DNA of 64,000 bases from an uncultured Colwellia sp. (GTDB lineage Bacteria; Pseudomonadota; Gammaproteobacteria; Enterobacterales; Alteromonadaceae): contig CAJXUN010000002.1 of assembly GCA_913061475.1 (NCBI GenBank), positions 62,001 through 126,000 of the forward strand. Direction: 5' to 3'. Made by a program: the position numbers and the translations under genes. Position 1 is the first letter of the stretch; each line of letters opens with the position of its first letter. The notes beneath the pieces are model-generated. The model was not told the DNA's origin. It ran no database searches and was given only the letters and a program-made list of their open reading frames with translations. Shown here piece by piece: positions 44,439-55,272 of this stretch.

Positions 44439-46133
44439 ATGACATCTGAAAAAAATCAACGTCCATTATATATTCCATACGCGGGCCCTAGTTTATTAGA
44501 AACCCCATTACTGAATAAAGGCAGTGCTTTTAGTGAGGAAGAGCGCTCGCATTTTAATTTAACCGGGTTGTTACCACCACGCTTTGAATCAATCGAGGAG
44601 CAAGTTGAACGTGCATATATGCAGTATCGTACTTTTGATACCAACTTAAACAAGCATATCTATTTACGTGCGATTCACGATAATAATGAAACCTTATTTT
44701 TTAAGTTAGTCCAAGCGCATTTAGCTGAAATGATGCCGATTATTTATACTCCAACGGTTGGCGATGCTTGTGAGCAATTCTCTGATATTTATCGTAGTTC
44801 AAGGGGCTTATTTGTTTCTTATGATCAACGTCATCAGCTAGACGATATTTTACGTAATGCGACAAAAAATAAAGTCAAAGTCATTGTTGTAACCGATGGT
44901 GAACGTATTCTTGGGTTAGGCGATCAAGGTATTGGTGGTATGGGGATCCCCATTGGTAAGCTTTCGCTTTACACCGCTTGTGGTGGCATTAGCCCAGCCT
45001 ACACCTTACCTGTTATGCTTGATGTCGGTACTAACAATGAAAAACTGTTAAATGATCCTATGTATATGGGCTGGCGCCATCGTCGTATTGAGCAAGACAA
45101 ATATGATGAATTTTTAGCCATGTTCATCAACGCCGTTAAACGTCGTTGGCCTCATGTGTTACTGCAATTTGAAGACTTTGCCCAACCTAATGCTACGCCA
45201 TTGTTAAATCGCTATCGCGATGAAATTTGTTGTTTTAATGATGATATTCAAGGCACTGCTGCAGTGACTGTTGGTACATTATTAGCCGCCTGTCGCACTA
45301 AAAAAGTACAATTGTCGCAACAACGAGTGGCATTTGTTGGTGCAGGTTCAGCAGGTTGTGGTATTGCCGAACAAATTATTTCGCAAATGGTTAGCGAAGG
45401 TATTTCTGAGCAACAAGCCCGTAGCCAAATATTTATGGTTGACCGTTTTGGATTACTGACCGATGGCATGTCTGGCTTACGAGATTTTCAGCAGCAACTT
45501 GCACAAAAACAAACCGCAATAACACCATGGAATACTGCAGGTGAATATGCAACTTTGCTAGAAGTGATGCACGGCGCGCAACCAACTATTTTAATTGGCG
45601 TTTCAGGTGTGCCAGGTTTGTTCACTGAAGCAGTGATTAAAGCGATGAAAGCAAATTGCACCACGCCGATAATATTTCCATTGAGCAATCCAAGCCGCCA
45701 AGTTGAAGCCACGCCAGAGCAAGTGATTAATTGGACCGAAGGTGAGGTGATTATTGCCACCGGTAGTCCGTTTGCCCCAGTTGAGTATAAAGGTAAAGTT
45801 TTTCCTATTGCCCAATGCAATAATAGTTACGTATTTCCTGGCATAGGTTTAGGTGTGGTTTCTGCTAATATAAACCGTATTACTGACGAAATGTTAATGG
45901 GCGCAAGTGAAATGTTAGCGAACGCATCACCTTTAGCGAATACTGCAGAAGGAGAGTTACTACCGCCTTTAATTGAAATTGCAGATTTGAGTAAAAAAAT
46001 AGCGTTTGCTGTGGCGAAAATTGCTTTTGAACAAGAGTTAGCTTTGCCGCTTACTGATGAGCAACTACTTGAAAAAATTGAAGCTAATTTCTGGACACCA
46101 CAATATCGTCAATATCGGCGCATCAGTGTTTAG
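44439..46133 (+). CDS. maeA: NAD-dependent malic enzyme
   Basis: The enzyme decarboxylates malate to pyruvate with NAD. The 564-residue product has the large-subunit features [52 protein letters not shown] with [19 protein letters not shown] (metal and catalytic residues), and [17 protein letters not shown] (nucleotide site). It is the long SfcA/MaeA form rather than MaeB, as no C-terminal phosphotransacetylase-like domain follows. It lies between iscX and ndk and has its own terminator. Confidence 0.96.
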   Translation: MTSEKNQRPLYIPYAGPSLLETPLLNKGSAFSEEERSHFNLTGLLPPRFESIEEQVERAYMQYRTFDTNLNKHIYLRAIHDNNETLFFKLVQAHLAEMMPIIYTPTVGDACEQFSDIYRSSRGLFVSYDQRHQLDDILRNATKNKVKVIVVTDGERILGLGDQGIGGMGIPIGKLSLYTACGGISPAYTLPVMLDVGTNNEKLLNDPMYMGWRHRRIEQDKYDEFLAMFINAVKRRWPHVLLQFEDFAQPNATPLLNRYRDEICCFNDDIQGTAAVTVGTLLAACRTKKVQLSQQRVAFVGAGSAGCGIAEQIISQMVSEGISEQQARSQIFMVDRFGLLTDGMSGLRDFQQQLAQKQTAITPWNTAGEYATLLEVMHGAQPTILIGVSGVPGLFTEAVIKAMKANCTTPIIFPLSNPSRQVEATPEQVINWTEGEVIIATGSPFAPVEYKGKVFPIAQCNNSYVFPGIGLGVVSANINRITDEMLMGASEMLANASPLANTAEGELLPPLIEIADLSKKIAFAVAKIAFEQELALPLTDEQLLEKIEANFWTPQYRQYRRISV

Positions 46134-46181
46134 TTAGTTTAGCTAACAATAACCTTCATTTAATTCAGCCTTATGTTATGA

Positions 46182-46209
46182 AAAATGCCCGCAGAGAGTG
46201 GGCATTTTT
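46182..46209 (+). terminator. maeA terminator
   Basis: AAAATGCCC (46182-46190) pairs with GGGCATTTTT (46200-46209) around a nine-base loop, with T residues at the end, 48 bases after the stop. Confidence 0.88.
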
Positions 46210-46415
46210 GTCTTTGGTTAATTTTCAGTGGCATATAGAAAATAGCTAAGTGTCACTGTCACTTTATTAAGACAACTTACATCTTAGAAATCAATAACCT
46301 TAGTTTTAGTTAAATCCAAACAATATGATATCCCTAGGCATTTGCATTTAATTCGTCTATAATCGCGCCAAAATTTATACACCCATTTTATTTAAAATTT
46401 ATATAAGGGCTTATC

Positions 46416-46847
46416 ATGGCTATCGAACGTACTTTTTCTATCGTAAAACCAGACGCAGTTGCTAAAAACTTCATTGGTCAAATCTACAACCGTTTTGAAA
46501 CTGCTGGTTTAAAAATCGTAGCATCAAAAATGATCCACTTAAGCCAAGAAAAAGCTGAAGGTTTCTACGCTGAACATAGCGAACGTCCTTTCTTTGGCGC
46601 TTTAGTTTCATTCATGACTTCTGGTCCTGTTATGGTTCAAGTTTTAGAAGGCGAAAACGCGGTGCTTAAAAACCGTGAAATCATGGGTGCTACTAACCCT
46701 GCTGAAGCTCTTGCTGGCACTATCCGTGCTGATCTTGCTGATAGCATCGACGAAAATGCTGCTCACGGCTCTGACGCTTTAGAATCAGCTGCACGTGAAA
46801 TTGCATACTTCTTCTCTGACGAAGAAATTTGCCCACGTACTCGTTAA
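46416..46847 (+). CDS. ndk: Ndk, nucleoside diphosphate kinase
   Basis: Ndk balances nucleoside triphosphates through a phosphohistidine. The 143-residue product has [17 protein letters not shown] at the N-terminus and the catalytic His in [12 protein letters not shown], and ends in [12 protein letters not shown] as in E. coli. The SD is AAGGGCTTATC before the ATG. It lies upstream of rlmN as in many gammaproteobacteria. Confidence 0.97.
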   Translation: MAIERTFSIVKPDAVAKNFIGQIYNRFETAGLKIVASKMIHLSQEKAEGFYAEHSERPFFGALVSFMTSGPVMVQVLEGENAVLKNREIMGATNPAEALAGTIRADLADSIDENAAHGSDALESAAREIAYFFSDEEICPRTR

Positions 46848-46913
46848 TTTTAAATCCAACATAAGGGCTTACCAAAACATTTGGAAGCTTGATGTTGTTT
46901 AAAAATTAATTTG

Positions 46914-46949
46914 AAGGATTTTACTGATTAATCGGTAAAATCCTTTTGT
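46914..46949 (+). terminator. ndk terminator
   Basis: AAGGATTTTAC (46914-46924) pairs with GTAAAATCCTT (46935-46945), followed by TTG and T residues. Confidence 0.85.
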
Positions 46950-47104
46950 CTATTTTAAGGCAATATAAAATTGAATGTTTTTGCTAATTAGCATGCTGTT
47001 GAGAACATTGACTTTTGTTTAATATATACCCTCTAAATTGTTTGTTTTAAGTAAAAAACGTATAATTTATTCTGTAATTTTTGTAGTTTGAGAAACTGTT
47101 TATC

Positions 47105-48250
47105 ATGAGTGACGTAACCGAAGTAGTAAACCCAGTGAAGAAGAAGATTAATTTGCTGAACCTTGATCATCAAGGGATGCGAGAGTATTTCGCATCTATT
47201 GGTGAGAAGCCATTTCGTGCGGATCAAATTATGAAGTGGATGTATCATTTCGGCTATGATGACTTTGAGTTAATGACTAACTTAAATAAAAAATTACGTG
47301 AAAAACTTCAACGTGATACCGAAATTAAAGCACCAGAGATTTCTGAAAAACAAGTTTCAAATGACGGTACGATCAAGTACGCCTTACGTTTAGAAGGCGG
47401 CCAAGAAATTGAAACTGTTTGGATCCCAGAAAACGGTCGTGCAACGCTATGTGTTTCGTCACAGGTAGGTTGTGCGCTTGAGTGTACATTTTGCTCGACG
47501 GCTCAACAGGGCTTTAACCGCAATTTATCAATGAGCGAAATTATTGGTCAAGTATGGCGTGTCGCCAATGATATTGGCGCAACTCGTATTGCTGGCACTC
47601 GTCCAATTACTAATATTGTCATGATGGGTATGGGCGAGCCTCTGCTTAATATGAAAAACTTAATCCCTGCGCTTGATACTATGTTAAACGATTTAGGTTA
47701 TGGTTTATCAAAACGCCGTGTCACGGTAAGCACATCAGGTGTGGTGCCTGCGTTAGATATGTTAAAAGAAAAAATTGATTGTGCCCTCGCTATTTCTATT
47801 CATGCACCGAACAATAAACTAAGAGACGAATTGGTGCCAATTAACCAAAAGTATCCACTTGAAGAATTTCTTGCGGCAGCCGGTCGTTATATCGATGGTT
47901 CAAAAGCTAATAAACAAGCGACAATTGAATATGTCATGCTGGATCATGTTAACGATAGTACTGAACAAGCACATGAATTAGCGCACGCGTTGAAAGATTT
48001 GCCAAGTAAAATCAACCTTATTCCATTTAATCCGTACCCAGGTTCGCCTTATAAACGCTCAAGTAATTCTCGTATTGATCGTTTCGATAAAGTACTGCAA
48101 AGCTATGGTCTAACAGTGATAACTCGTCGTACTCGTGGTGACGATATTGACGCAGCATGTGGGCAATTAGCGGGCGATGTTTTAGATAGAACTAAGCGCA
48201 CAGGAAAAAAAGAGGTGAAAGCTGAGTCAATTTCAGTAAAAATGGTTTAA
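47105..48250 (+). CDS. rlmN: RlmN, 23S rRNA/tRNA adenine-C2 methyltransferase
   Basis: RlmN methylates A2503 of 23S rRNA and A37 of some tRNAs by radical SAM chemistry. The cluster motif is [10 protein letters not shown], with [11 protein letters not shown] and the second-site cysteine region [18 protein letters not shown]. The 381-residue length is typical. The ATG at 47105 is used. It heads the conserved chain rlmN-pilW-rodZ-ispG-hisS-yfgM-bamB-der. Confidence 0.96.
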   Translation: MSDVTEVVNPVKKKINLLNLDHQGMREYFASIGEKPFRADQIMKWMYHFGYDDFELMTNLNKKLREKLQRDTEIKAPEISEKQVSNDGTIKYALRLEGGQEIETVWIPENGRATLCVSSQVGCALECTFCSTAQQGFNRNLSMSEIIGQVWRVANDIGATRIAGTRPITNIVMMGMGEPLLNMKNLIPALDTMLNDLGYGLSKRRVTVSTSGVVPALDMLKEKIDCALAISIHAPNNKLRDELVPINQKYPLEEFLAAAGRYIDGSKANKQATIEYVMLDHVNDSTEQAHELAHALKDLPSKINLIPFNPYPGSPYKRSSNSRIDRFDKVLQSYGLTVITRRTRGDDIDAACGQLAGDVLDRTKRTGKKEVKAESISVKMV

Positions 48251-48292
48251 TTGCTCTTAAATCAATACTTACTAAGTGACTATGCTTTTATT

Positions 48293-49609
48293 ATGAAAAA
48301 ATTATTACCGTTTTTTATCGCGTTGCTAACGACAAGTATATTAACTGCTTGTGTGACGCAAAATTATGGCAATGATAAAGACACACCATTAATTGAAAAT
48401 GAGTCGAGTAATAATGAAATAGCCATGACCCGAATTTCACTCGGGCTGGGCTATTTAAAAATGGGTAATACCCAGCAAGCTAAACTTAACCTGGAAAAAG
48501 CGAAACGCTTTTCACCCAATTTAGTGCAAGTACACACCGCATTTGCTCATTATTATGACACGGTTGGTGAACCAGATTTAGCGATAAAAGCTTACGAACA
48601 TGCGTTAAGCCTTAATGGTCAAGACGCAGATACCTTAAATAACTACGGCGTATTCTTGTGTCGTCAGGGAAACTACCTTGCAGCTGAAAAACAAATGCTG
48701 AAGGCCATAGCCATTCCTAGTTATATTTTAGTCGCACAAAGTTATGAAAACTTAGCGTTATGTCAACTCAAAGCTCAAGAGTTTGATAAAGCACAAACCT
48801 ATCTTGAAAAAGCAATTTCACATAGTCCAAATAGAGCAAGTTCATTATTGCAAATGATGCGCTTACAGTATGCCAAAAGTGATTATAAGTTAGCGCAAAC
48901 ATACTTACATCGTTACGAGAAATCAACGCGTCGCTTTAGCGCTGATGCGCTAGCATTAGCATTTAAAATTTTTGCTCAGCAGGGAAATAAACGTATTTCG
49001 AAGAACTATGGCAATATGCTAGTTAAAATGTTCCCAAACTCTTTTGAAGCTAAGCAATATATTTTAAATGAACTTTACTCGATTGACGCAGACAAACTAG
49101 CTGAACAATACAAGGCGTCGCTTGGTAGTAGCAAAAAAAATAAAAAACGCGTTGTGGTGCTCTCGCCACAAGCTTCGTCTGCGCCAGAAACTGTAAGCTT
49201 GAGTAGCCATGGCTTAAAACCTATTATGGCTAATTCTGTTATGCCAACAGCGCAACAAAAGGCTAACTCACAAGAGCAAGTCACAATAGCAAATAAGCAG
49301 CGTAATATTCAAAATGCAGAATCTGTGCAAAGCCATGCTACACAGAGTATTGAAAAAAATATCGAACAAGAAACAACAAATGATAAAGCAGCGCTAACGA
49401 AAGTCGCGCTGAAAGAAAAAAATACCACACCTATGGTGTCGTTACCTATTCATATTGTCGAAAAAGGTGATAGTTTATTTGCTATCTCTAAACACTACAA
49501 TATCGTAATGAAAAGCTTAGAGCATTGGAACAAGCTACGTCATCCTTATATTTTAAAAATTGGTGATGTACTTTATCTCGCAAACCCTAAATCAGCGACG
49601 AAAAATTAA
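48293..49609 (+). CDS. pilW: PilW/PilF type IV pilus lipoprotein with C-terminal LysM domain
   Basis: PilF/PilW is the outer-membrane lipoprotein needed to assemble the PilQ secretin. The 438-residue product begins with a lipoprotein signal (FIALLTTSILTAC, lipobox Cys at about 19) and has TPR repeats (LGLGYLKMGNTQQAKLNLEK, YEHALSLNGQDADTLNNYG). A variable Gln/Lys/Asn-rich linker follows, and the last 50 residues or so form a LysM domain (VEKGDSLFAISKHYN ... ILKIGDVLYLAN). PilF proteins I recall are about 250 residues without LysM, so this is an extended form. The frame is open 14 codons earlier (48251), but the lipoprotein signal sets the start at 48293. Confidence 0.88.
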   Translation: MKKLLPFFIALLTTSILTACVTQNYGNDKDTPLIENESSNNEIAMTRISLGLGYLKMGNTQQAKLNLEKAKRFSPNLVQVHTAFAHYYDTVGEPDLAIKAYEHALSLNGQDADTLNNYGVFLCRQGNYLAAEKQMLKAIAIPSYILVAQSYENLALCQLKAQEFDKAQTYLEKAISHSPNRASSLLQMMRLQYAKSDYKLAQTYLHRYEKSTRRFSADALALAFKIFAQQGNKRISKNYGNMLVKMFPNSFEAKQYILNELYSIDADKLAEQYKASLGSSKKNKKRVVVLSPQASSAPETVSLSSHGLKPIMANSVMPTAQQKANSQEQVTIANKQRNIQNAESVQSHATQSIEKNIEQETTNDKAALTKVALKEKNTTPMVSLPIHIVEKGDSLFAISKHYNIVMKSLEHWNKLRHPYILKIGDVLYLANPKSATKN

Positions 49610-49620
49610 GTGTTCGTTGG

Positions 49621-50649
49621 ATGAAGCAAGAGCATAATATATTGAAAAATGAAGCTGAACAATTAACAGAACTTACCGATGATATTGAGGTCGTAGGACC
49701 TGGTCGTATGCTTAAAGAGGCAAGGCAGTTAATAGGACTAAGTCAACAGCAAGTTGCAGATAAATTGAATTTTAGAATAACGCTAGTTCAAGAGATTGAA
49801 GCCGAGCAATTTGATCTTGCGATACCTGCGGCGTTCAATCGTGGCTATTTAAAAAACTACGCTAAGCTTGTTAATCTTTCTCAAGATGATGTCTTAAATA
49901 GCTATGATCAACTCGGGGTAGCTCAACGACAATGTGCAGAAATGCAAAGTTTTTCTAAAGGCACAGAAAAGCAAGCAGAGCACAATATGGTTATGTGGAT
50001 CACTTACCTGATTTTAGCCGTATTAGTGACTGCGACGGTCGTGTGGTGGTGGCAAACACCTTCAGCGCAACCAGAGCCGATAGTTGCTGAAGCTGTCGAG
50101 TCAGTAACTTCTGATCGGTCTGAGCAAGTTAGCGCAGTAAATTCATTGACCTTGAATGAACAAATAAATACCGAGCAAACAGCAGCTACTGCGAATGAAT
50201 ATACTACTGGAAGTGATGTCGTTATCGACATTGAGAGCAATCGCGCAGGAAATGAGAATGCAGAACTAACTCAAGCGCTAGTAGAGCAAACCGATTCGCT
50301 TTCGCTTGATGTTGAACAAGCGTCAGGAAATGCTGCTATCAATAAAGTAGCTGCCGAATTAACTAGCCCTGCAGCGGTTAATAATGATGACATCGCAACA
50401 TCAATCGCCAATGTTGTTTTTACCTTTTCTGGTGATTGCTGGGTTAATATCTATGATGCCACGGGTGAAAGAATTGCTTGGGGTGTAAAAAAATCTGGTT
50501 ATGTCATGCGCATTTCTGGACAAGCTCCTTTCTCCATTACCTTAGGTAAGCCTGAATTGGTGCAAATAGATTACAATAACGCTTCGGTTGATATGACAGC
50601 TTTTAGTGCTGGAAATATTGCCAAGTTTTCGTTACCTCTAGCGCCTTAG
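49621..50649 (+). CDS. rodZ: RodZ, cytoskeletal protein for rod shape
   Basis: RodZ couples MreB to the membrane. The 342-residue protein has an N-terminal helix-turn-helix of the HTH_25 type (GRMLKEARQLIGLSQQQVAD ... FNRGYLKNYAKLV), one transmembrane helix (MWITYLILAVLVTATVVWWW), a long Glu/Ala/Thr-rich periplasmic linker and a C-terminal RodZ domain (FTFSGDCWVNIYDATGERI). The ATG at 49621 follows the pilW stop by 11 bases. Confidence 0.93.
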   Translation: MKQEHNILKNEAEQLTELTDDIEVVGPGRMLKEARQLIGLSQQQVADKLNFRITLVQEIEAEQFDLAIPAAFNRGYLKNYAKLVNLSQDDVLNSYDQLGVAQRQCAEMQSFSKGTEKQAEHNMVMWITYLILAVLVTATVVWWWQTPSAQPEPIVAEAVESVTSDRSEQVSAVNSLTLNEQINTEQTAATANEYTTGSDVVIDIESNRAGNENAELTQALVEQTDSLSLDVEQASGNAAINKVAAELTSPAAVNNDDIATSIANVVFTFSGDCWVNIYDATGERIAWGVKKSGYVMRISGQAPFSITLGKPELVQIDYNNASVDMTAFSAGNIAKFSLPLAP

Positions 50650-50696
50650 TACGGTAAAATTCCATTTAATCAACGTAGCAATATTGAATTTTTATT

Positions 50697-51815
50697 ATGT
50701 TTAAAGAATCTCCGATTATTCGTCGTAAATCCCGCCAAATCATGGTTGGAAATGTACCTGTTGGTGGTGATGCACCAATCACAGTGCAATCAATGACCAA
50801 CACGCTTACCACTGATGTTGCGGCAACTGTTGCACAAATTAAAGCGCTTGAAGGTGTTGGCGCAGATATCGTGCGTGTCAGTGTGCCAACCATGGACGCT
50901 GCTGAAGCATTTCGAGAAATAAAGCTGCAAACCAATATACCCTTAGTCGCTGATATTCATTTTGACTATAGAATCGCCTTAAAAGTTGCTGAGTATGGTG
51001 TTGATTGCCTGCGTATTAATCCAGGCAATATTGGCCGAGAAGATCGAGTTCGTTCAGTCGTTGAGTGTGCACGTGATAATAACATCCCAATTAGAATTGG
51101 CGTTAATGGTGGTTCTTTAGAAAAAGACATTCAAGAACGATACCGAGAGCCAACCCCGGAAGCTTTATTAGAATCGGCTATGCGTCATGTTGATATTCTT
51201 GACCGTCTAAACTTTCATGAATTTAAAGTCAGCGTTAAAGCCTCTGATGTTTTTCTCGCCGTTGGTGCTTACCGTTTGTTAGCAAAGCAAATAGATAATC
51301 CATTACATTTGGGTATTACTGAAGCGGGCGGCTTGCGTTCTGGTTCAGTCAAGTCATCAGTGGGGCTAGGATTATTATTGGCTGAAGGCATTGGTGATAC
51401 CTTACGCGTTTCATTAGCGGCAGATCCGATTGAAGAAATTAAAGTGGGCTTTGATATATTAAAGTCTTTAAAACTACGCAGTCGTGGTATTAATCTTATT
51501 GCTTGCCCAAGTTGTTCACGTCAAGAGTTTGATGTTATCTCAACAGTCAATGCATTAGAGCAGCGCATAGAAGATATTATGACCCCGATGGACGTATCAA
51601 TTATCGGCTGTATTGTTAATGGTCCTGGTGAAGCGATCGTCTCTGATTTAGGTTTAACCGGCAGCAGTAAAAAAAGTGGTTATTATCTTGACGGCATCCG
51701 TCAAAAAGAGCGCTTTGACAATAATAATCTTGTTGACCAACTTGAGCAACGTATTCGTGCCAAAGCCAAGTTATTAGATGCCAGTAATAAGATTGATGTA
51801 AAAGAAGTCGAATAA
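50697..51815 (+). CDS. ispG: IspG (GcpE), HMBPP synthase of the MEP isoprenoid pathway
   Basis: IspG reduces MEcPP to HMBPP with a [4Fe-4S] cluster. The 372-residue product shows [30 protein letters not shown], and the cluster cysteines in [12 protein letters not shown] and [12 protein letters not shown]. The length equals E. coli IspG. It starts 47 bases after rodZ, as in the conserved order. Confidence 0.97.
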   Translation: MFKESPIIRRKSRQIMVGNVPVGGDAPITVQSMTNTLTTDVAATVAQIKALEGVGADIVRVSVPTMDAAEAFREIKLQTNIPLVADIHFDYRIALKVAEYGVDCLRINPGNIGREDRVRSVVECARDNNIPIRIGVNGGSLEKDIQERYREPTPEALLESAMRHVDILDRLNFHEFKVSVKASDVFLAVGAYRLLAKQIDNPLHLGITEAGGLRSGSVKSSVGLGLLLAEGIGDTLRVSLAADPIEEIKVGFDILKSLKLRSRGINLIACPSCSRQEFDVISTVNALEQRIEDIMTPMDVSIIGCIVNGPGEAIVSDLGLTGSSKKSGYYLDGIRQKERFDNNNLVDQLEQRIRAKAKLLDASNKIDVKEVE

Positions 51816-51967
51816 TAGTTATCAGGACATTTGACTGTTGCGCTGTTATTTACGTTTGCTAGCAAACTGCCTATAATGCGCGCGACAATGATAAAAATAA
51901 GTAAATTATTCTTTGCACTGGCAAATGAATTAATAATTGAATAGATAAACACAAGCAGGAAAAATTC

Positions 51968-53242
51968 GTGAGCAAAGCAATTCAAGCAATTAGAGGTATG
52001 AACGACTGTTTGCCTTCTGAAACAGGTATTTGGCAAATGGTAGAAACCGTATTGCGCCGAGTAGCTAGTAATTATGGTTTTGCCGAAATTCGTATGCCAA
52101 TCGTTGAGTCTACAGCTTTATTTAAGCGCTCTATTGGCGAAGTTACCGATATCGTTGAAAAGGAAATGTATACCTTTGACGATCGTAATGGTGATAGTTT
52201 AACACTGCGCCCAGAAGGTACGGCAAGTTGCGTACGAGCTGGTAATCAACATGGCTTATTGTACAACCAAGAGCAACGATTATGGTATATGGGGCCGATG
52301 TTTCGCCATGAGCGACCTCAAAAAGGCCGCTATCGACAATTTCATCAGTTTGGTCTAGAAGCCTTTGGTATTGCAACCCCTGACATTGACGCGGAAGTCA
52401 TTTTGTTAACTTCTCGACTTTGGCGGGAACTTGGCATCAATGAATTTGTCACACTAGAGCTTAACTCATTAGGTTCAAATGAAGAACGGGCAAAATATCG
52501 TGATGCCTTGGTGGTGTTTTTAACTGAGAAAGAAGAGTTCTTAGATGAAGATAGCAAGCGTCGTATGCATACAAACCCGTTGAGGGTGTTAGATAGCAAG
52601 AATCCAGACGTGCAAGCTGCTTTGGTCGATGCGCCTAAATTAGCCGATTATTTTGGCGATGAATCTAGCGCTCATTTTGACTCAGTGTGTCAGCGTTTAG
52701 ATGCCGCAGGAGTTAAATATATTGTTAATGACCGATTAGTACGCGGTTTAGATTATTACAATCGTACCGTTTTTGAATGGGTTACTTCTAGCTTAGGTGC
52801 CCAAGGCACTATTTGTGCAGGTGGACGCTATGATGGACTTGTTGAACAACTGGGTGGTAAATCAACACCCGGATTTGGCTTTGCCTTAGGTATTGAGCGT
52901 TTAGTCTTAATGTTAACAAGTTTAGAAAAAGCGAATAATATTAGATCACAAGTTGATGCTTACGTTATTATGCTCGGCAATGAGGTTGAAATCACCGCCA
53001 ATGGCCTAGCAGAACAATGGCGAGATCAAGTACCAGATATTCGCTTACAATGCCACTGTGGTGGTGGCAATATGAAAAAACAAATGAAGCGCGCAGATAA
53101 ATCGGGAGCCCAAATTGCATTGATTCTTGGTGAAGATGAAATAGCTCAACAAACGGTAACTGTGAAATATTTGCGCTCACAACAAGAACAACAAAGTTTA
53201 CCATTTGAACAAGTGGCCAAGCTTTTAACAAATTTACTTTAA
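51968..53242 (+). CDS. hisS: HisS, histidyl-tRNA synthetase
   Basis: This class II synthetase has 424 residues. Motif 2 is [19 protein letters not shown], the histidine-binding block is [15 protein letters not shown], and motif 3 is [15 protein letters not shown]. The anticodon domain follows. The start is GTG at 51968 with AGGA seven bases upstream. The N-terminus [15 protein letters not shown] matches E. coli. Confidence 0.97.
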   Translation: MSKAIQAIRGMNDCLPSETGIWQMVETVLRRVASNYGFAEIRMPIVESTALFKRSIGEVTDIVEKEMYTFDDRNGDSLTLRPEGTASCVRAGNQHGLLYNQEQRLWYMGPMFRHERPQKGRYRQFHQFGLEAFGIATPDIDAEVILLTSRLWRELGINEFVTLELNSLGSNEERAKYRDALVVFLTEKEEFLDEDSKRRMHTNPLRVLDSKNPDVQAALVDAPKLADYFGDESSAHFDSVCQRLDAAGVKYIVNDRLVRGLDYYNRTVFEWVTSSLGAQGTICAGGRYDGLVEQLGGKSTPGFGFALGIERLVLMLTSLEKANNIRSQVDAYVIMLGNEVEITANGLAEQWRDQVPDIRLQCHCGGGNMKKQMKRADKSGAQIALILGEDEIAQQTVTVKYLRSQQEQQSLPFEQVAKLLTNLL

Positions 53243-53251
53243 GGGTTAGTT

Positions 53252-53890
53252 TTGGATATAAATCAAACAGAAGAACAACAAGTCGAAGCAATCAAAAAGT
53301 TTTGGAGTGACAATGGTAATGCAATTATTGCAGGTTTAGCCATTGGTTTTGCAGGCTTTATTGGTCTTAATTATTATAATGATCATAAATTGCAACAAGA
53401 AGTTAATACCTCAGAAGCTTATCAAACTATGATTGAAGCCGCTGCGTCAGATGCGACTGGTTTCGAAGCCGCAGGTAAGGCTTTTATCGCTGAAAATGAT
53501 AGCTCAAGTTACACCATGTTAACGGCTATCGCGTTAGCCAAAGAAGCTGCGGTAAAAGAAGATTGGGCGCAGGCTGAAAGCTATTTAATGACGGCGATTG
53601 AAAAGTCAGTTGATGACGGTATTAAAGCGATTGCTACTGTGCGTCTAGCTCGAGTGCAATTACAACTAGAGAAATACGAACAAGCATTAACAACATTAGC
53701 AGCAAAACTACCCGCGTCATTTAATGCCGACGCTGAAGAAGTGAAAGGCGATATTTACTTCAAACAAGGTAAAATGGAGTTGGCGCGTAGCGCATATCAG
53801 GCGGCAATAGATGATGCGAGTGACGGTACTAGTCCTGCATTACAAATGAAATTAGATGACTTAGCGCAAGTAATTGACTTAAGCAAATAG
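53252..53890 (+). CDS. yfgM: YfgM, ancillary SecYEG-associated TPR protein
   Basis: YfgM is a membrane-anchored TPR protein that joins the SecYEG-PpiD chaperone complex. The 212-residue product has EEQQVEAIKKFWSDNGNAII, a transmembrane helix (IIAGLAIGFAGFIGLNYY), and a C-terminal TPR-like region (KGDIYFKQGKMELARSAYQAA). The start is TTG at 53252 after AAGGGTTAGTT, nine bases beyond the hisS stop. Confidence 0.93.
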   Translation: MDINQTEEQQVEAIKKFWSDNGNAIIAGLAIGFAGFIGLNYYNDHKLQQEVNTSEAYQTMIEAAASDATGFEAAGKAFIAENDSSSYTMLTAIALAKEAAVKEDWAQAESYLMTAIEKSVDDGIKAIATVRLARVQLQLEKYEQALTTLAAKLPASFNADAEEVKGDIYFKQGKMELARSAYQAAIDDASDGTSPALQMKLDDLAQVIDLSK

Positions 53891-53903
53891 AGAGTGTGTA
53901 AGC

Positions 53904-55115
53904 ATGTTTATAAGTAAACGCTTTAACAAAAAACTCCTTGCTATCTGTGTTCTAGCGGTAGGGATTTCTGCATGTTCGTCAACTGATGATGATGAAGATG
54001 AAGAGCTAAAGGTTGCAGAGTTAACTGAGATAACAGCGCTGTTTAAACCTGTCGTAAAATGGGATGCTACCGTTGGTAATGGTGTGGGAGATTATTTTTC
54101 TCGCATTCAGCCCATTGTTGCTTACGGCAAAGTTTTTAGTGCAAGTCGTGAAGGCGAAGCTTACGCTTTTGATGCGAGCACCGGCGAGAAAATTTGGCAT
54201 ATTGATTTAAGCAATGTTGATAATAAACGTGGTTTTTTCGATGAAAAACATCCTGCTTTGATTAGTGGTGGTGCTGTTGCCGGCATCAATAAAGTATTTT
54301 TTGGTAGTGAAAATGGCGAAGTTATTGCACTTGATGCTGAAAGTGGCAAGTTGTCTTGGCAAGGAAAAGTTAAAGGCGAAGTGATTGCAGCCCCAGCGCT
54401 TGATTCAGGTAAGTTAGTTGTTAATACTGCGTCCGGTGTCATGAAGGCATTTAATGCCTCAAATGGTCAGGATGAATGGCAAATTGAACAAGATGTTCCG
54501 CCATTATCGTTACGTGGTATTAGTGCGCCAGTAATCGCTGGTGGCGGTGTTATTGTCGGCTCTGCTGATGGATCTTTATCGGTTTATTTGCTTGAACAAG
54601 GTCGTCAAGGCTGGACGGTTGATATCGGTGAAGCTTCAGGTTCAACAGAATTAGAACGAGTCATTGATGTAGATTCAACGCCGTTGATTTACGGCGATAG
54701 CATTTATACTGTTTCTTCGCGCGGTAACCTAAGTGCGATAGAGTTACGTTCTGGCCGTGTTTTATGGCAGCGTCAATACTCGTCATATCGCGAGATTGCT
54801 ATTAGTGGCAACACCTTATTTTTAACTGATGTTAAAGGTCATGTTTATGCTATTGAACGTAATAATGGCTTAGAGCTGTGGAGTCAACTATTATTGACTA
54901 ACCGCGGTGTAACAGGGCCTGTTGCTATTGGTAACTATGTCGTTGTTGGTGACTTTGAAGGTTATCTGCATTGGTTAGATCAAACAACAGGTGAAATTGT
55001 TGCGCGTCATCACGTTGATGGTAGTGGTATTCATACAACGCCAACCGTTACCGATGGCATTTTATATAGCCAATCGCGTGACGGTGACTTAGAAGCGATT
55101 ACTATTCCAGAATAA
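53904..55115 (+). CDS. bamB: BamB, beta-barrel assembly lipoprotein
   Basis: BamB is the WD40-like beta-propeller lipoprotein of the BAM complex for outer-membrane protein insertion. The 403-residue precursor has a lipobox (LAVGISACSS, Cys near 23), followed by an acidic stretch (TDDDEDEE). Repeating blade motifs (AFDASTGEKIWHIDL, ALDAESGKLSWQGKV, YAIERNNGLELWSQL, WLDQTTGEIVARHHV) follow. It begins 14 bases after yfgM and has a terminator after it. Confidence 0.96.
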   Translation: MFISKRFNKKLLAICVLAVGISACSSTDDDEDEELKVAELTEITALFKPVVKWDATVGNGVGDYFSRIQPIVAYGKVFSASREGEAYAFDASTGEKIWHIDLSNVDNKRGFFDEKHPALISGGAVAGINKVFFGSENGEVIALDAESGKLSWQGKVKGEVIAAPALDSGKLVVNTASGVMKAFNASNGQDEWQIEQDVPPLSLRGISAPVIAGGGVIVGSADGSLSVYLLEQGRQGWTVDIGEASGSTELERVIDVDSTPLIYGDSIYTVSSRGNLSAIELRSGRVLWQRQYSSYREIAISGNTLFLTDVKGHVYAIERNNGLELWSQLLLTNRGVTGPVAIGNYVVVGDFEGYLHWLDQTTGEIVARHHVDGSGIHTTPTVTDGILYSQSRDGDLEAITIPE

Positions 55116-55172
55116 ATTTTTTGGCTAACCGTTAATGATTAATGGTTGATTGAATATTTAGACTAAAATTAT

Positions 55173-55211
55173 AAACGGCTCCAGCGCGAAAAGCACTGGA
55201 GCCGTTGTTTA
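55173..55211 (+). terminator. bamB terminator
   Basis: AAACGGCTCCAG (55173-55184) pairs with CTGGAGCCGTT (55196-55206) around an 11-base loop and is followed by GTTT. It closes the rlmN-bamB run before der. Confidence 0.88.
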
Positions 55212-55272
55212 TTAATAAAACTGATATAATTGTATAAGTTATATTGAGTTTAAAGAGAAATTTGAGGTGAAC

